Origin: Dysidea avara
Taxonomy: Eukaryota; Porifera; Demospongiae; Dictyoceratida; Dysideidae
Direction: 5' to 3'
NCBI RefSeq assembly: GCF_963678975.1
Contig: NC_089273.1
Location: 34,155,630 to 34,219,629, forward strand
DNA: 64,000 nt
Numbering within the stretch: the stretch's first letter is position 1; each line of letters opens with the position of its first letter. The notes below the pieces were generated by a model. That model had not been told where the DNA came from, searched no databases, and worked only from the letters and a program-made list of their open reading frames with translations. The position numbers and the translations under genes were made by a program. Positions 11,349 through 21,420 of the stretch are shown piece after piece.

Positions 11349-13394
11349 TTAGTGATTGTATCTTAGCATGATTGATGCCTCCATATAATCCTTTAAAGAA
11401 TTTCCTTGTAGGTCACCAAATCCTGAATTCAATAGTGAGAACACCCTTTCTGCAGCAGCCGAGGAGGGCTGTATGGTCAAGACCTTCTTTACAGCATTTG
11501 ACCATAAAGGCAAATCAGTTGCATTGAGCTTCCACCATTCCAGAGCAGCAAGTTCATCACTAATACCATCCGCCTTAGCTACATAAGAAGGAAGTTCAGC
11601 CTTCAAATTTTCAAGCTCGTCATCCTTAAAGAAGGGAACAACCTGCAATGCATTTACATGAGAAACATCTGGCTTAAGCATTACTATCTTGTGCGGATTG
11701 AAAACTCTCACAGCCTTAAAAACTAAAATTTGCTCCTTTAAGGAAGAATCTAGCAGTTCTTGAAAGTAATCTAGAGCTGGTTGCATACAGCTTCGAGCAT
11801 AGCTGCGATGCCTCTGCTGTGCAGTTGATTGAGTAGTGATACTGCGAATAACAGCTTCAGTGTTTGGAGTATGAGCTGCCCTGACTGCTGCAACAACAGT
11901 CTGTACTATTTCATAAGCTGTGAAACTCAGTGGCCCATCTCCTTCAAGGTTATATGTAGCCTTAACAAACACCTCCCCCCAATCAATAACAGCAGCAAGC
12001 TCAAGCTTTAAGTGTTCAAGCTTTTCACGGTCAGTTAAAATAGCTAGTAACTTTGGACGAGATGCAGGGCCTAAGTCTGTATTTTCACTTAGGAATGGTT
12101 CGATATCACCAAACTGGAGCATTATTTGCTTAAAAATTTCCCATTTGCTCCACCACCTGGTAGCACTATACGATGCCATTGCCTTTCCTGTTTGTTGTTT
12201 CCATAGAAATTTGGCTTTAATGCTATGTGAAAAAAGTGCTAGCCAATTACCAATAAACTCAGTCAGGGTTGGTACTTTGAAGTGCTCTCCAACACGATCA
12301 AAAGCATGGCTGAAGCATCCAATATCTATTACATTAGGGTAAACAATCTTCAATGTCCTCATTGCTACACTGTTAACAGATGCTCTATCTCGCATAGCAG
12401 CAATAAGATGGCTGGAAGAAATGCTGTAGAACACTGAAAGCACTTGTACCAATTCGTGTGCAATTTCTTCCCCAGTGAGAGATTTTGAAAGCAGTTGGAT
12501 GGCTAGAAGCTGCTGTTGAATTTCAAAAGAATCATTTACAAAGCGCACTAAGACTGCTAATGCCTCTCCACTATGAGAGGTACCATCAAAAATGACACTC
12601 AAGAACTGACCCTGGAGTGATTGCTTAATACGTGCCTTTTCTTCTTCTAAAATAAAAGGAATAAGGTCAAACATAAATCTGCGATCTGTAAGGCGATAGC
12701 CTGTCTCCTCAAAAAGACTACGAAACTGGTCAACCTTACTTAGTGGTACACCCGCTTGAAGAAATGTTTTGACCACTTTGACTCGGAAAACCTGCTGTTG
12801 TTCCGGAAGAGTCTCACCTCGCCCATGAGCTTCTGCATTATACCTTTGCAGAGATTGTGCAATGTCTGAGTCTTTAACATTCCTTTGTTGCAGCTTTTTC
12901 TTTCCATTAGCATGTTTAGTAGACTTTAAGTGATACTCAATACTGCTCTTTTTGAGGGGTAACTCTTCCCGGCATCCTTGGCAAAAAAGCTTTCCAGTAG
13001 CTACAGTAAAGGGTTCCTTGGAATATTCGGTTACTCTTTGCTGGGGCTTGATCGTTTTTGGGTTGCTCTGCGAATTCGAATGTAATGCTCTCTTCCTGCC
13101 AGCTGGTGGATTTTTGGCAATTTTTCTCTTACGAGAGAAGTCAGATGCACTTGGTGCCTTTAGCACACTAAGCAAGGACACTCCACTAGACGTTGGCGTC
13201 GTTGAGTTGCTGGCACTTCCGGTAGAACGAGTCCTCGAAGTTGTACTAGTCGAAGTTGTTGTAACATCTGACTCGCGAGACGATTCACGGTCATCATCAT
13301 TACTAACAATGCTAAGACTGTCATCTACTTCACTAACATCGCTTTCAGCACTTGAACTGTAGTCAATGCGTTCTATCACATCCATTGTAGACAC
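11349..13394 (-). CDS. hAT-family transposase with BED-type zinc finger
   Basis: 681 aa, single open frame. The start at 13394 is the first ATG inside the right end of the element. An acidic, Ser/Thr-rich N-terminus (residues about 1-80, many S/T/D/E) is followed by basic stretches (KRKIAKN, GRKRALH). A zinc finger lies at about residues 135-170, with CQGC followed by EYHLKSTKH, the C2H2-like spacing of BED/U1 fingers. The catalytic region contains SVIFDGTSHSG (first acidic residue) and RDRASVN...CFSHAFD, the hAT second-Asp block with its C-x2-H motif. The C-terminus (WWKLNATDLPLWSNAVKKVL, AAAERVFSLL) is the hAT dimerisation domain, where the catalytic Glu is expected. The enzyme would cut and join the ends of its own element in the nucleus. 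No frameshift or stop is seen, so it may be functional. Confidence 0.92.
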   Translation of the reverse strand: MSTMDVIERIDYSSSAESDVSEVDDSLSIVSNDDDRESSRESDVTTTSTSTTSRTRSTGSASNSTTPTSSGVSLLSVLKAPSASDFSRKRKIAKNPPAGRKRALHSNSQSNPKTIKPQQRVTEYSKEPFTVATGKLFCQGCREELPLKKSSIEYHLKSTKHANGKKKLQQRNVKDSDIAQSLQRYNAEAHGRGETLPEQQQVFRVKVVKTFLQAGVPLSKVDQFRSLFEETGYRLTDRRFMFDLIPFILEEEKARIKQSLQGQFLSVIFDGTSHSGEALAVLVRFVNDSFEIQQQLLAIQLLSKSLTGEEIAHELVQVLSVFYSISSSHLIAAMRDRASVNSVAMRTLKIVYPNVIDIGCFSHAFDRVGEHFKVPTLTEFIGNWLALFSHSIKAKFLWKQQTGKAMASYSATRWWSKWEIFKQIMLQFGDIEPFLSENTDLGPASRPKLLAILTDREKLEHLKLELAAVIDWGEVFVKATYNLEGDGPLSFTAYEIVQTVVAAVRAAHTPNTEAVIRSITTQSTAQQRHRSYARSCMQPALDYFQELLDSSLKEQILVFKAVRVFNPHKIVMLKPDVSHVNALQVVPFFKDDELENLKAELPSYVAKADGISDELAALEWWKLNATDLPLWSNAVKKVLTIQPSSAAAERVFSLLNSGFGDLQGNSLKDYMEASIMLRYNH

Positions 13395-13561
13395 TATTTC
13401 ACACGTGATTATTCGCTAACATGTATTGTGGGTTCGCCTTCGGGTCAAAGTTCAGCTAGAGCCATACTCATTTAACGTACGAGTGTTAAACGTAGCTATG
13501 GTAAGTTGTTACTTGTGTTAGTTATGCAGTTACATTCACACTGTCTGAAACAGATCTGAGA

Positions 13562-13684
13562 TTAACAAATTTTGCTTATTTTGCGCCTATTTTGCTCGAT
13601 TTTGCTCCTATTTTGCTCGATTTTGCTCCTATTTTGCCAGCATTTTGCTTGTTGCTCTTGTATTCCTATTATTCCAATAATTTT
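13562..13684 (+). repeat. Right subterminal TTTTGCTC array of the hAT element
   Basis: About ten TTTTGC-containing units in tandem (CCTATTTTGCTCGATTTTGC repeats at least twice, period about 21 bp), lying between the transposase start and the right terminal repeat. Likely transposase-binding sites and possibly part of the transposase promoter; inferred. Confidence 0.65.
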
Positions 13685-14129
13685 GCTGGCGAAATCGACG
13701 CATCCCTAATTATAATTAATCAATGAAAGGATAAAAAAACTTCAACTGTGTAGACAATAACCACAACAAACACAATACTCATACAGAAAACTCTAAATTT
13801 TAGTAAAAGAAAATGCAAAAGAGAAACTAACAAAATAGCAACAAAATTTTTAAAAATGTACATCTGTAGAAGTATTCTATATCATTTGTTTACCCTATTT
13901 TTTAGCTGCTTTCTGCATTATTTATCTCTTATCAGTATAGCTACTATGATTTATCTGGGGAGAAGGATAAAACAGGACAGACCGCGGCAGAGAAAGTAGT
14001 TGAATTGAGGGTGGGCTAATCAGAGTATAGAATCTCTGGGAGCAGAGATATAACTCACGTTTCCTTTGCAGTACGGGAATAAAACCAATATATCTGCACT
14101 CTCCATGAAGAATAAATCCAGCAATATAT

Positions 14130-14769
14130 GTGACATGGTCTGGGAAAACCGGTCTTATCGCCCATGTCAGCAGACTCGATTTTTCACCCTGAACACAAAG
14201 CTAAACTATCTAATTTCACAATCAAAATCAGCTAGACTTGAGTGGTTTGGTTTTGCTGACTGCTTTTCCCAAGCCCAGTGGTGATCTGTACGTGGGGTGT
14301 GTGGCCTTAATGGAGCTCTAGCCAGCCTGGGGATGGCTGTATATGGCTGTACAGCTCCGTGGTGTTGAATAAATACTTCTGCTGTAAATTTTCTTTTATT
14401 TTAGCCAGTTTTGAGACCTGTATGGCCCATAGCTTGGTATAGTTCATCCCTATGCCTTCTTTTTCAATTTTTTAAACAGCCTCTTGCCCTCCATCCAGGC
14501 CCCCACCTTCCTCCCATTTTGGAGCTCGCCTGATATAGTCAAACTCAGTTCAAAAACTATCTAAAATGGCAGGAAACTTAGTTGTTGGTTACTTGCACAG
14601 TGGATGCTCAGTGGATGCTCTGGAAGGTAAGGAATTGGTGTAAAACGTGTGAAAATTTGGTACGCATAACTTCAACCATTGGTGAGCTACAACACACTAA
14701 ATGCTTAAGATCAGCATTTCTTGATATTTTTAAATAGGCGATAAGACCAGTTTTCCCAGACTGGGTCAC
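14130..14769. mobile_element. GTGAC-family MITE, 640 bp
   Basis: Ends GTGACATGGTCTGGGAAAAC and (reverse complement) GTGACCCAGTCTGGGAAAAC. ATAT stands on both sides (14126-14129 and 14770-14773). Both ends continue inward with CGGTCTTATCGCCC-like sequence. It is closely related to the interrupted copy at 5736-8785 and therefore gives that copy's uninterrupted structure. No coding sequence. Confidence 0.85.
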
Positions 14770-14773
14770 ATAT

Positions 14774-15301
14774 TAGATATTTCAATTCCTATCTTCTTTC
14801 ATGGTTTATTGATCATGATGTGATTTTTGCAATACCCGTTTTACCGAATCTATTTCAATAAAAAGAGAATTATGCAGCTAGTTTGGTTTTCACTTAGCGG
14901 ATTACATGGCATAATAGTAACATCACTCAAGCATACTCACATAATGGTTGAATGAATTAATAATCACTTAACCCATATGTTTTATACACTAGCATCTGAT
15001 GATTGATCAATAAATGGGTATTAATAGTGTGGGCTTATAATTCACGGAGTGGTGTATTTTCGTGGTAATCGGATTGTTGCAGAGGCACTTCTTCTACTGT
15101 TTTTTCATCTGTAGCACTGTTTAACATGCTGAACATAGCGGAAAGCGAAGTGTAATGGCCACTGCACTTTTGAAGCAGTTTTTGATTGCTGGGGTGTGCA
15201 TTTAGATGAAAACATTAATTTTGGCACCATCCTTTCTGTTGATGTGATGTGCGTGGGTTCACCAGTCATAATAATGTTACAAAAAAAGTAAACAAACAAG
15301 C
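14774..15301. other. No gene seen
   Basis: AT-rich spacer between two MITEs. A 64-codon minus-strand open frame at 15105-15299 has no recognisable feature and is not called. Confidence 0.5.
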
Positions 15302-15305
15302 TTAA

Positions 15306-15549
15306 GGAAAAATTTAAAATTTTAAGTTCGATTAGGGATCATAGAAAAAAGAAGTAGGGAAACAAGGGAGGTCACCTACACCTTCAGATATACTAGTGAA
15401 CATTTAATCCCTAAATCAGTCTTGGTCTTGGGTATAGACTGGATTAGGGATTAAATGTTTACTAGTATATCTGCAGGTGTAGGCAACCTTCCTTGTTTCC
15501 CTACTTTTTTCTATGATCCTTAATCGAACTTCTAATTTTTAATTTTTCC
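15306..15549. mobile_element. Palindromic MITE flanked by TTAA
   Basis: The two halves are nearly perfect inverted copies (GGAAAAATTTAAAA, GGGAAACAAGG, CACCTACACCTTCAGATATA, TTTAATCCCTAA and their complements) around a short centre near 15425. TTAA stands at both borders (15302-15305 and 15550-15553). TTAA targets are used by piggyBac and Kolobok elements. The ends do not look like the piggyBac at 5812-8221, so the class is left open. Confidence 0.75.
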
Positions 15550-15666
15550 TTAAACCTTAAACTAAACAATTATTTTAGTGATTGTTCGACACTAAATAAA
15601 TCTTATTAACAATTAATGAGTAAAACCTTTGCAACTGCATTGTGCACACAGTATACATCAGCTATT

Positions 15667-18600
15667 TTAAATACATACGTACCTTATAGCCTGAAACGTA
15701 TACTCCTGATTGTTCTGCTTCCTTAGTGTCCAAGTGGTTATTAACCTTTTAGCCAAGACTGCACAAAAGCAACATAAAGGGATGACAATCAAACTTATTG
15801 AGATTCCTGTAGTTGCAGCCTCTGAAAACCCTGAAGTGCTCAAATTAACAACCAGTACCATGTTTAGTAAAACTGTAGTATCTAAAATGTTAAGTATTTG
15901 CTCAGAGTATGGTTGGATCCATATATGATTCAATGCTATAATTACACAGGCTGTGTGTAGACAATAAATTCTACTTTGATTATTATTGACAGCATATGAA
16001 ATTAAGAAAAGCACTAGTCGACATATGAAAAAATATGCAGCAAACCAACTATATTTGTCCTTGTAACATCCTTGGAATTGATCTAGAAATGGTTTGATTC
16101 TAATCAAATTGAACCTCCCTTTCAGAAATGGCTCAATCAAAAGCAAGCATGGTAAACCTACCACAAAAACTATAGCACTTAAAATTGCTACAATGCCATA
16201 TGCTATATGTCTTCCGCTAAAATATTTAACATCAGGTGAGGAATAAGAAAATGTCTCATCAACATCATTAAATGTTAGTGGTCTCAGTAACTGAAGTGAG
16301 GTTGATACTAGTGATGTATAAGACAACAACAGGAGAACGCAGAAAGCCCGTACAATAAAATGTTTGGCAAACTTGGTTATCTTCATGGAACGTTTGGCTG
16401 CTTGTCGAATCCCAAGTAGTATAATTGAAATGGCTATCACATGAATGTAATTGATAAACTGAAGATCAATTCCACTTAAACCTTTTATGAGACAAAGTTT
16501 TCCAATAATTTGTGGTGTCAGTTTAGCAAAACTTGATATCACTGCAACTACCTGAAAAACTCCATCCGAAACATACAAGTTATTGCCTAACAAAATATCT
16601 ACTATGCTATAATAGTAAATTATCCCATACAAATGTCCCAGAGATATTTTAAATTTGGAATGTGTTAACCCACACACACCCACTACTATTGCAATCCAAT
16701 ACAGAATTGTCAACACGATTGCTAATGGTAACATCCAAGAACATTTTCTCTCGTCAATACAGTCAGGAGCATTGTATGCTAGAGTATATCCTGAACTACA
16801 ATCCCCACAAGCTACTCCTGTTCTATGTGGTCTACATTGTCCATCTAATTCTCTTGGCATGGTGTAATATCCATTTCCTGTCTTGCTGCGATGGCTAAAA
16901 TCACAATAGTAGTTGGGACATAATGATACTGTACGTCTACCTAAGACACTACCAAACCAGTATCCTTGCCTGATCTCAGCATTATTTTCAGTACACTGGA
17001 TAACATTGTCATCATCATTGTAGCATTCACATATTTGTGAATTGATGCTAAATGCAAAACCACTAAAACAAGGTAATAAATTGAATGACAATGTTGTGGA
17101 TATTTGTCTTAATTCAAATTGAAGAACTGAAGTTAAAATGAAATTCAGAGCAATTTCATCATCAACATCACAAGTAGCATTTACTGCACTTACGGTGACC
17201 GTTTCATTTCCATCATTCAATAGCAACTGGTCATGTGATAGTCTGTATGTAGAATTGCAATTAGTGCAGGTTATTCGGAATTGCACTCTTTCTATACTGG
17301 TATTATAAAAATAATCATAAAGCTGAGCACTAAAGTATATTGGATGACCTAACATGTTTGGTCCTTCTACAAAATAACTTCCATTGGTGAGATCACATGA
17401 GCCTGTTGAACACAGATGTACCATATAAGGTGCAGTAGTGATAGCACCATCAGGTTGTGTGTAACTAAATATACTACTCAGAGCATACTCATCAGCATCA
17501 TGACTGCCATTTACATCTACTTGACATGACTCATGAAAGTTAAAGTATATATCATTACCAGCCACAGTGGCAGAATTATGATCAAAAGAAATTGCTGTAT
17601 AGTTGGTGTCATGTTCAATTATGTTTGCAGACACTAAATAACAGTTTTGATTAAAAGGGATGAAATCAACATAAATAGCTCCTCCTCGAAATGCCGCATT
17701 ATTGCCAATAAATCTAGCTGAAGGTGCATTTCCTGAATATAATTGGAATACTGAATTTTCATTAAAATATATCGCTGCACCATTCTCAGCCTTGTTATTC
17801 TCAAACAAATTTTGTGAATGCAAGGTTAACTTAGTAGATGATGAAATATATAATGCAGATCCAATGTTGTTGATGAAGCTTGATGAGTTTAAGATCATTT
17901 CTGGTGTTTTCTCTTTAAGTTGGTCATAAATGTACACAATACTCCTTTCTGCTACATTATAATTAAATTTACACTGAGATAAAGTGACTTTAGATGTGGG
18001 ACCATTTTTATAAGCTACACCAATTAGCACATGAACTTGCATTCTTAAAAAAAGGGCAGCTCCATGATCTGCTCTTGTGTTGTTTACAAATGTGCATCTT
18101 GTGAAATGGTTAGTTACGGAACTTACAGCATCAGCAAAAATTTGTAAAGCAGATCCTGTACTGTTTACAAAATCACTAAGTACAAAACTGCCATAAAAAT
18201 TTCTACTATTTGAACTAAAAACATAAACAATTGAGTTCCCTGCATTGTTATATAGCCATGTACACTGTGTAAATATTATACGAACAATGTCATTATTAAC
18301 ATCAGTAGCTGCATGCCTTATGCTTACTATTCTGCTTGTGAAGTTGTTTGACACAAATTGTGTTTTGTGAAATGTAATGTAAAGGCCTTGTTTTAAATCT
18401 TGTGCCTCAATCCACAGCAAAACATCACGCCCTTTGTTTCCAACAAATGACACATTATTCATAGTAAGATACCCAACATTGTCATTTATAGAAATAGCAA
18501 ATGCTACCTCAAAGTAGCGCAATTGGTCAGCTGATCGTTGAATGCTGTTATTGACAAATTGTGTGTTAGAGATTGATATGTTAGTGTGATTTGCTCCCCG

Positions 18601-19413
18601 GGAAGCAATTGATGAAATGCCTTGACCTCTAATTGTTGTATTGCTGATTTCGATTGTTACATATGATTGTAAGGCATAGGAAGAGGTGGATACTTCCAAT
18701 GAGCTGTAATCAATAAATATAGATGAAAGGATCATCACATGAAAGAATGAGCCACCTTCTAGATTTAATCTCAATTTAACACGAAAGATTGAATTGTCGA
18801 TTAGAATGATGTGGCGCTCAGCACCATGCATTCCACCAAATTGAAGATATTCTGGATAAAGAACACATGATGCAAATGTACTGAAATGAATGGATAGCGA
18901 AAGGCTTCCATATGATTTGTACCCTGTGAAGAGACGATTATCAGTGAGACAAAAAGAGCAGTAGCTAACGTTAATACTGAAAGCACTGAAAAGAAGCCAA
19001 TTAGTAGAACATCCATCCCAAGTAATCCCCTCAATAATGACATCACTACATAACTCACAGTACACACGTACTAAATCGTAGCACAAGATATATGTACCAT
19101 TACCAGTTATCGTAATGTTATGTAGATTTCCTGATCCTATTGGAGTGTCACTGATCAGTGTTTCAAAATCTGATGTGATGTTTACAATGGAATCATTTCC
19201 CAGATTTTGTAAAGCAAAGGAAAGATTGCCACAAGGACATGCTCCATTCACACAACATTCAACACTAACATTGTAATGCCAATTAACTGTGATAACTGTA
19301 CCATCAGCATAAGGATTTAGTGTGAACAAATAAACCCATATTGTCAAAACTGCTGCACCAATCATTAGTTCTGAGAAGTAAATTAAGCAGCAACAATTGT
19401 TAAATATACACAT
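15667..19413 (-). CDS. Large membrane protein: beta-helix-like ectodomain, Cys-rich module, C-terminal multi-pass region
   Basis: Open for 1248 codons. The likely true coding exon is 19365 to 15683. A strong acceptor (TTGCTGCTTAATTTACTTCTC-AG, ending at 19371) precedes an ATG at 19365 that starts a signal-peptide-like MIGAAVLTIWVYLFTLNPYA. Near the other end AAG-GTACGTATG at 15683/15682 looks like a 5' splice site, so at least one further exon probably lies at lower coordinates. Residues about 60-650 are rich in N-x-S/T sites and repeated N/I/F-rich units (NTQFVNNS, KTQFVSNN, RCTFVNNT, SSSFINNIGSALY), the pattern of a right-handed parallel beta-helix. Residues about 780-890 are Cys-rich (CECYNDDD, CPNYYCDF, GVACGDCSSGY). 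From about 893 some eight to ten hydrophobic segments follow. I do not recognise a named orthologue. A cell-surface adhesion or sensing role is inference. Confidence 0.8.
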   Translation of the reverse strand: MCIFNNCCCLIYFSELMIGAAVLTIWVYLFTLNPYADGTVITVNWHYNVSVECCVNGACPCGNLSFALQNLGNDSIVNITSDFETLISDTPIGSGNLHNITITGNGTYILCYDLVRVYCELCSDVIIEGITWDGCSTNWLLFSAFSINVSYCSFCLTDNRLFTGYKSYGSLSLSIHFSTFASCVLYPEYLQFGGMHGAERHIILIDNSIFRVKLRLNLEGGSFFHVMILSSIFIDYSSLEVSTSSYALQSYVTIEISNTTIRGQGISSIASRGANHTNISISNTQFVNNSIQRSADQLRYFEVAFAISINDNVGYLTMNNVSFVGNKGRDVLLWIEAQDLKQGLYITFHKTQFVSNNFTSRIVSIRHAATDVNNDIVRIIFTQCTWLYNNAGNSIVYVFSSNSRNFYGSFVLSDFVNSTGSALQIFADAVSSVTNHFTRCTFVNNTRADHGAALFLRMQVHVLIGVAYKNGPTSKVTLSQCKFNYNVAERSIVYIYDQLKEKTPEMILNSSSFINNIGSALYISSSTKLTLHSQNLFENNKAENGAAIYFNENSVFQLYSGNAPSARFIGNNAAFRGGAIYVDFIPFNQNCYLVSANIIEHDTNYTAISFDHNSATVAGNDIYFNFHESCQVDVNGSHDADEYALSSIFSYTQPDGAITTAPYMVHLCSTGSCDLTNGSYFVEGPNMLGHPIYFSAQLYDYFYNTSIERVQFRITCTNCNSTYRLSHDQLLLNDGNETVTVSAVNATCDVDDEIALNFILTSVLQFELRQISTTLSFNLLPCFSGFAFSINSQICECYNDDDNVIQCTENNAEIRQGYWFGSVLGRRTVSLCPNYYCDFSHRSKTGNGYYTMPRELDGQCRPHRTGVACGDCSSGYTLAYNAPDCIDERKCSWMLPLAIVLTILYWIAIVVGVCGLTHSKFKISLGHLYGIIYYYSIVDILLGNNLYVSDGVFQVVAVISSFAKLTPQIIGKLCLIKGLSGIDLQFINYIHVIAISIILLGIRQAAKRSMKITKFAKHFIVRAFCVLLLLSYTSLVSTSLQLLRPLTFNDVDETFSYSSPDVKYFSGRHIAYGIVAILSAIVFVVGLPCLLLIEPFLKGRFNLIRIKPFLDQFQGCYKDKYSWFAAYFFICRLVLFLISYAVNNNQSRIYCLHTACVIIALNHIWIQPYSEQILNILDTTVLLNMVLVVNLSTSGFSEAATTGISISLIVIPLCCFCAVLAKRLITTWTLRKQNNQEYTFQAIRYVCI

Positions 19414-19497
19414 TTGATTAAGATTGCTTTATTACTATACACTGTATTTAATCATAAATACTGCACAACTATTGAACAATTTACTATAATTAATTGC

Positions 19498-20840
19498 AAT
19501 CAAGACACATGATAGCGTGTCATGCGGCCCAAGAAGCAGGCGTGCCACACCATGGTATATTGACAGGAAATAAGAAATGACATTTTCATACCTTTGTATC
19601 TACAAGATCCCTTATCTAATTTGAACCAAATTTGCAGCAGAGTTGCCCACTAGTTGGTGGAGTCCACATTCCAAATTTGAAAGAAATCCCTCGGCAATTT
19701 TTGAGATAAGAGTGGCCACAGTTTCAATTTTTTCTTTGTCATCTTTTTGCACACTTTGCAAAAGTTGCTATAAAACACAATATCCAATCACATCGAAATT
19801 TGGTACACCAAAAGGGATTCAAAAGTCGCATCATAGTACCAAATTTGGTGCAAATCTGATGGATGGTTCAGAATTCATGACCAAATATTCATGTAAAATA
19901 AGATCGATCTGTTATCATGCCTACAGGGTAAATCACTTCATGGACTGAGTTTAAAATCGGTTTGTGGATAGGTCAACCAGTGTTGGAGTGTTATTTGCTG
20001 CTTTGAAAGTAATCAAAATAAAGATCATAGAGATATGACTCGAAATCAAAGGTGTGTAACAATTGTGCGATCAAGATTCGTGAATAAAAATTCCAGTCCG
20101 ATTTTTTAATTTTGGAAAATGGGCTTTTATATGCTCAATAGGTAGAGTATTGATTGCCTAAATCAGAAATATATAGTTTGTTGGGTTGGAATTAGCTACT
20201 TTGGCATGCACAGTGTTAAAAACTAAAAAATGTACATTTTTCCGGGGCTCCCCATACATTTTAAAGGGAAATATGGTACAATTGAATCAGGAAGCCATCT
20301 AGCAATCTGGACTATCTTGAAACTGCAGTTGCTTCTAGCTGCAAGTTTGTACATGTAATGAGAGTAACTTCAGATCTTATCGGATCTCAGTGATATTTGT
20401 ATGCTTTGAGGTGAGAAAATATGTTTACCTATTGCACAATTCTCAATACAATGGTGTATTCCCATAGGCAAGTGGCTATCTCAAGTCAGTAAAAACATCA
20501 AGTTAACAACTTATAAAGGTAAACAACTAAAGTGGAGGTGCCACAATGTTGTAACAATATACCTAAGGTGGAGCTGTGGTTTCAATTATGGCATTGTTAT
20601 GCCAACTTTGAAGTGGTTTATACTTTTGAGCTGATGACACAGCCATCAGAAAATTGCTCTGGAGCTGAAAATTGTTAACCTGAGCGAAGTAACTATGCAT
20701 TTTAAAGTAAGCACCAGTGACTACCTCCCACCCGACAGAAGGTTTTTTTAAATATTCTACGTACAAACCAACACAAAAACTTACTTATATGTAATGCGCA
20801 CAGTGAAATTAAAATTTTCATTATGATCAGCATGTGGACA
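19498..20840 (+). repeat. Dispersed repeat family L, copy 2 (no satellite)
   Basis: Begins ATCAAGACACATGATAGCGT, homologous to 3332 onward and 21438 onward (shared GGCCCAAGAAGC, GCCACACC, TATATTGACAGGAA, ATTTTCATACC). The second part (about 20290-20840) is homologous to 2430-3010 (CTTATAAAGGTAAACAACTA, TTTCAATTATGGCATTGTTA). The modules are in the opposite order from copy 1. No coding sequence is seen. Confidence 0.65.
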
Positions 20841-21061
20841 AACCCCTCAGCAATTTACATCCTCATTGGAGCTTGAACAATGGAGTAATCCCAAGTTAAA
20901 CACGAGTTGTTATTTTGTACCAAGTTCTATTGGGGAATATACAGAGAATTTAATTTAAAAAACTAGGATACTGTAATGCCTACTACCAGGCAAACCGCTT
21001 AAAGCAATGAGCTGAGAATCTGTATGTAACTGGAATAATCAGCATAGAAAGTCATTGCAAT
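20841..21061 (+). repeat. Family L internal segment with an empty MITE site
   Basis: Contains CAGGCAAACCGCTTAAAGCAATGAGCTG and the following 60 bases, which match the sequence on both sides of the MITE at 22090-22404 with only one copy of TTA. It is the unoccupied version of that insertion site. Confidence 0.7.
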
Positions 21062-21420
21062 AGTAGAGGAAATTTTTAATAATGATAATTCAGGTGAATT
21101 TTGGTGCCACTTGGTCTTGGCACAAAATTCATCTGAATTGCCGTTATTAAAATTTTTACCATTAACCTACCACCACAGCCATTTCTTGGCCGCCACCTTA
21201 GATTTCACATCTTTTTTCACCATAGTCTTTTTGAGGGACACACTCTTTTTTTACAGCTTGGCTGTTTTGGATTAGATTTCACTTCTTTTTATATTTGAGC
21301 CAGCTTCTGGCCCCGGCTTTGGGACTTTTTTAGCCTATCTTTTTTTCTTTATCACATGAAGAAGAAAAAATGAAACAGGTGTACTCTAAATGTTTCTGAT
21401 TTTATCAGTAAATATACAAA
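21062..21420 (+). repeat. Foldback family P, copy 3 (right arm only)
   Basis: Starts in the central hairpin (AATTCAGGTGAATTTTGGTG) and continues through ATTAACCTACCACCACAGCC, GATTTCACATC, GCTTGGCTGTTTTGGATTAG and the extension CACTTCTTTTTATATTTGAG...GGCTTTGGGAC. The left arm is missing. The right extension is the longest among the copies and matches 9123-9286 in reverse. Confidence 0.75.

Larger units (their letters stand above)
11157..13708 (-). mobile_element. Complete hAT transposon, 2552 bp
   Basis: It is flanked by the exact 8-bp direct duplication ATTATAAT (11149-11156 and 13709-13716). The terminal inverted repeats are TAGGGATGAGTC and (reverse complement) TAGGGATGCGTC, with further matching ATTT(T/C)GC. 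A single uninterrupted minus-strand transposase ORF occupies the middle. Both subterminal regions are rich in TATTTTGCTC-like motifs. Exact duplication, matching ends and an intact ORF indicate a young, possibly autonomous copy. Confidence 0.92.

Noticed and set aside
18801..19067. Second hydrophobic ORF on the minus strand
   Set aside because: Overlaps the 1248-codon membrane-protein frame in another phase and has no independent support.
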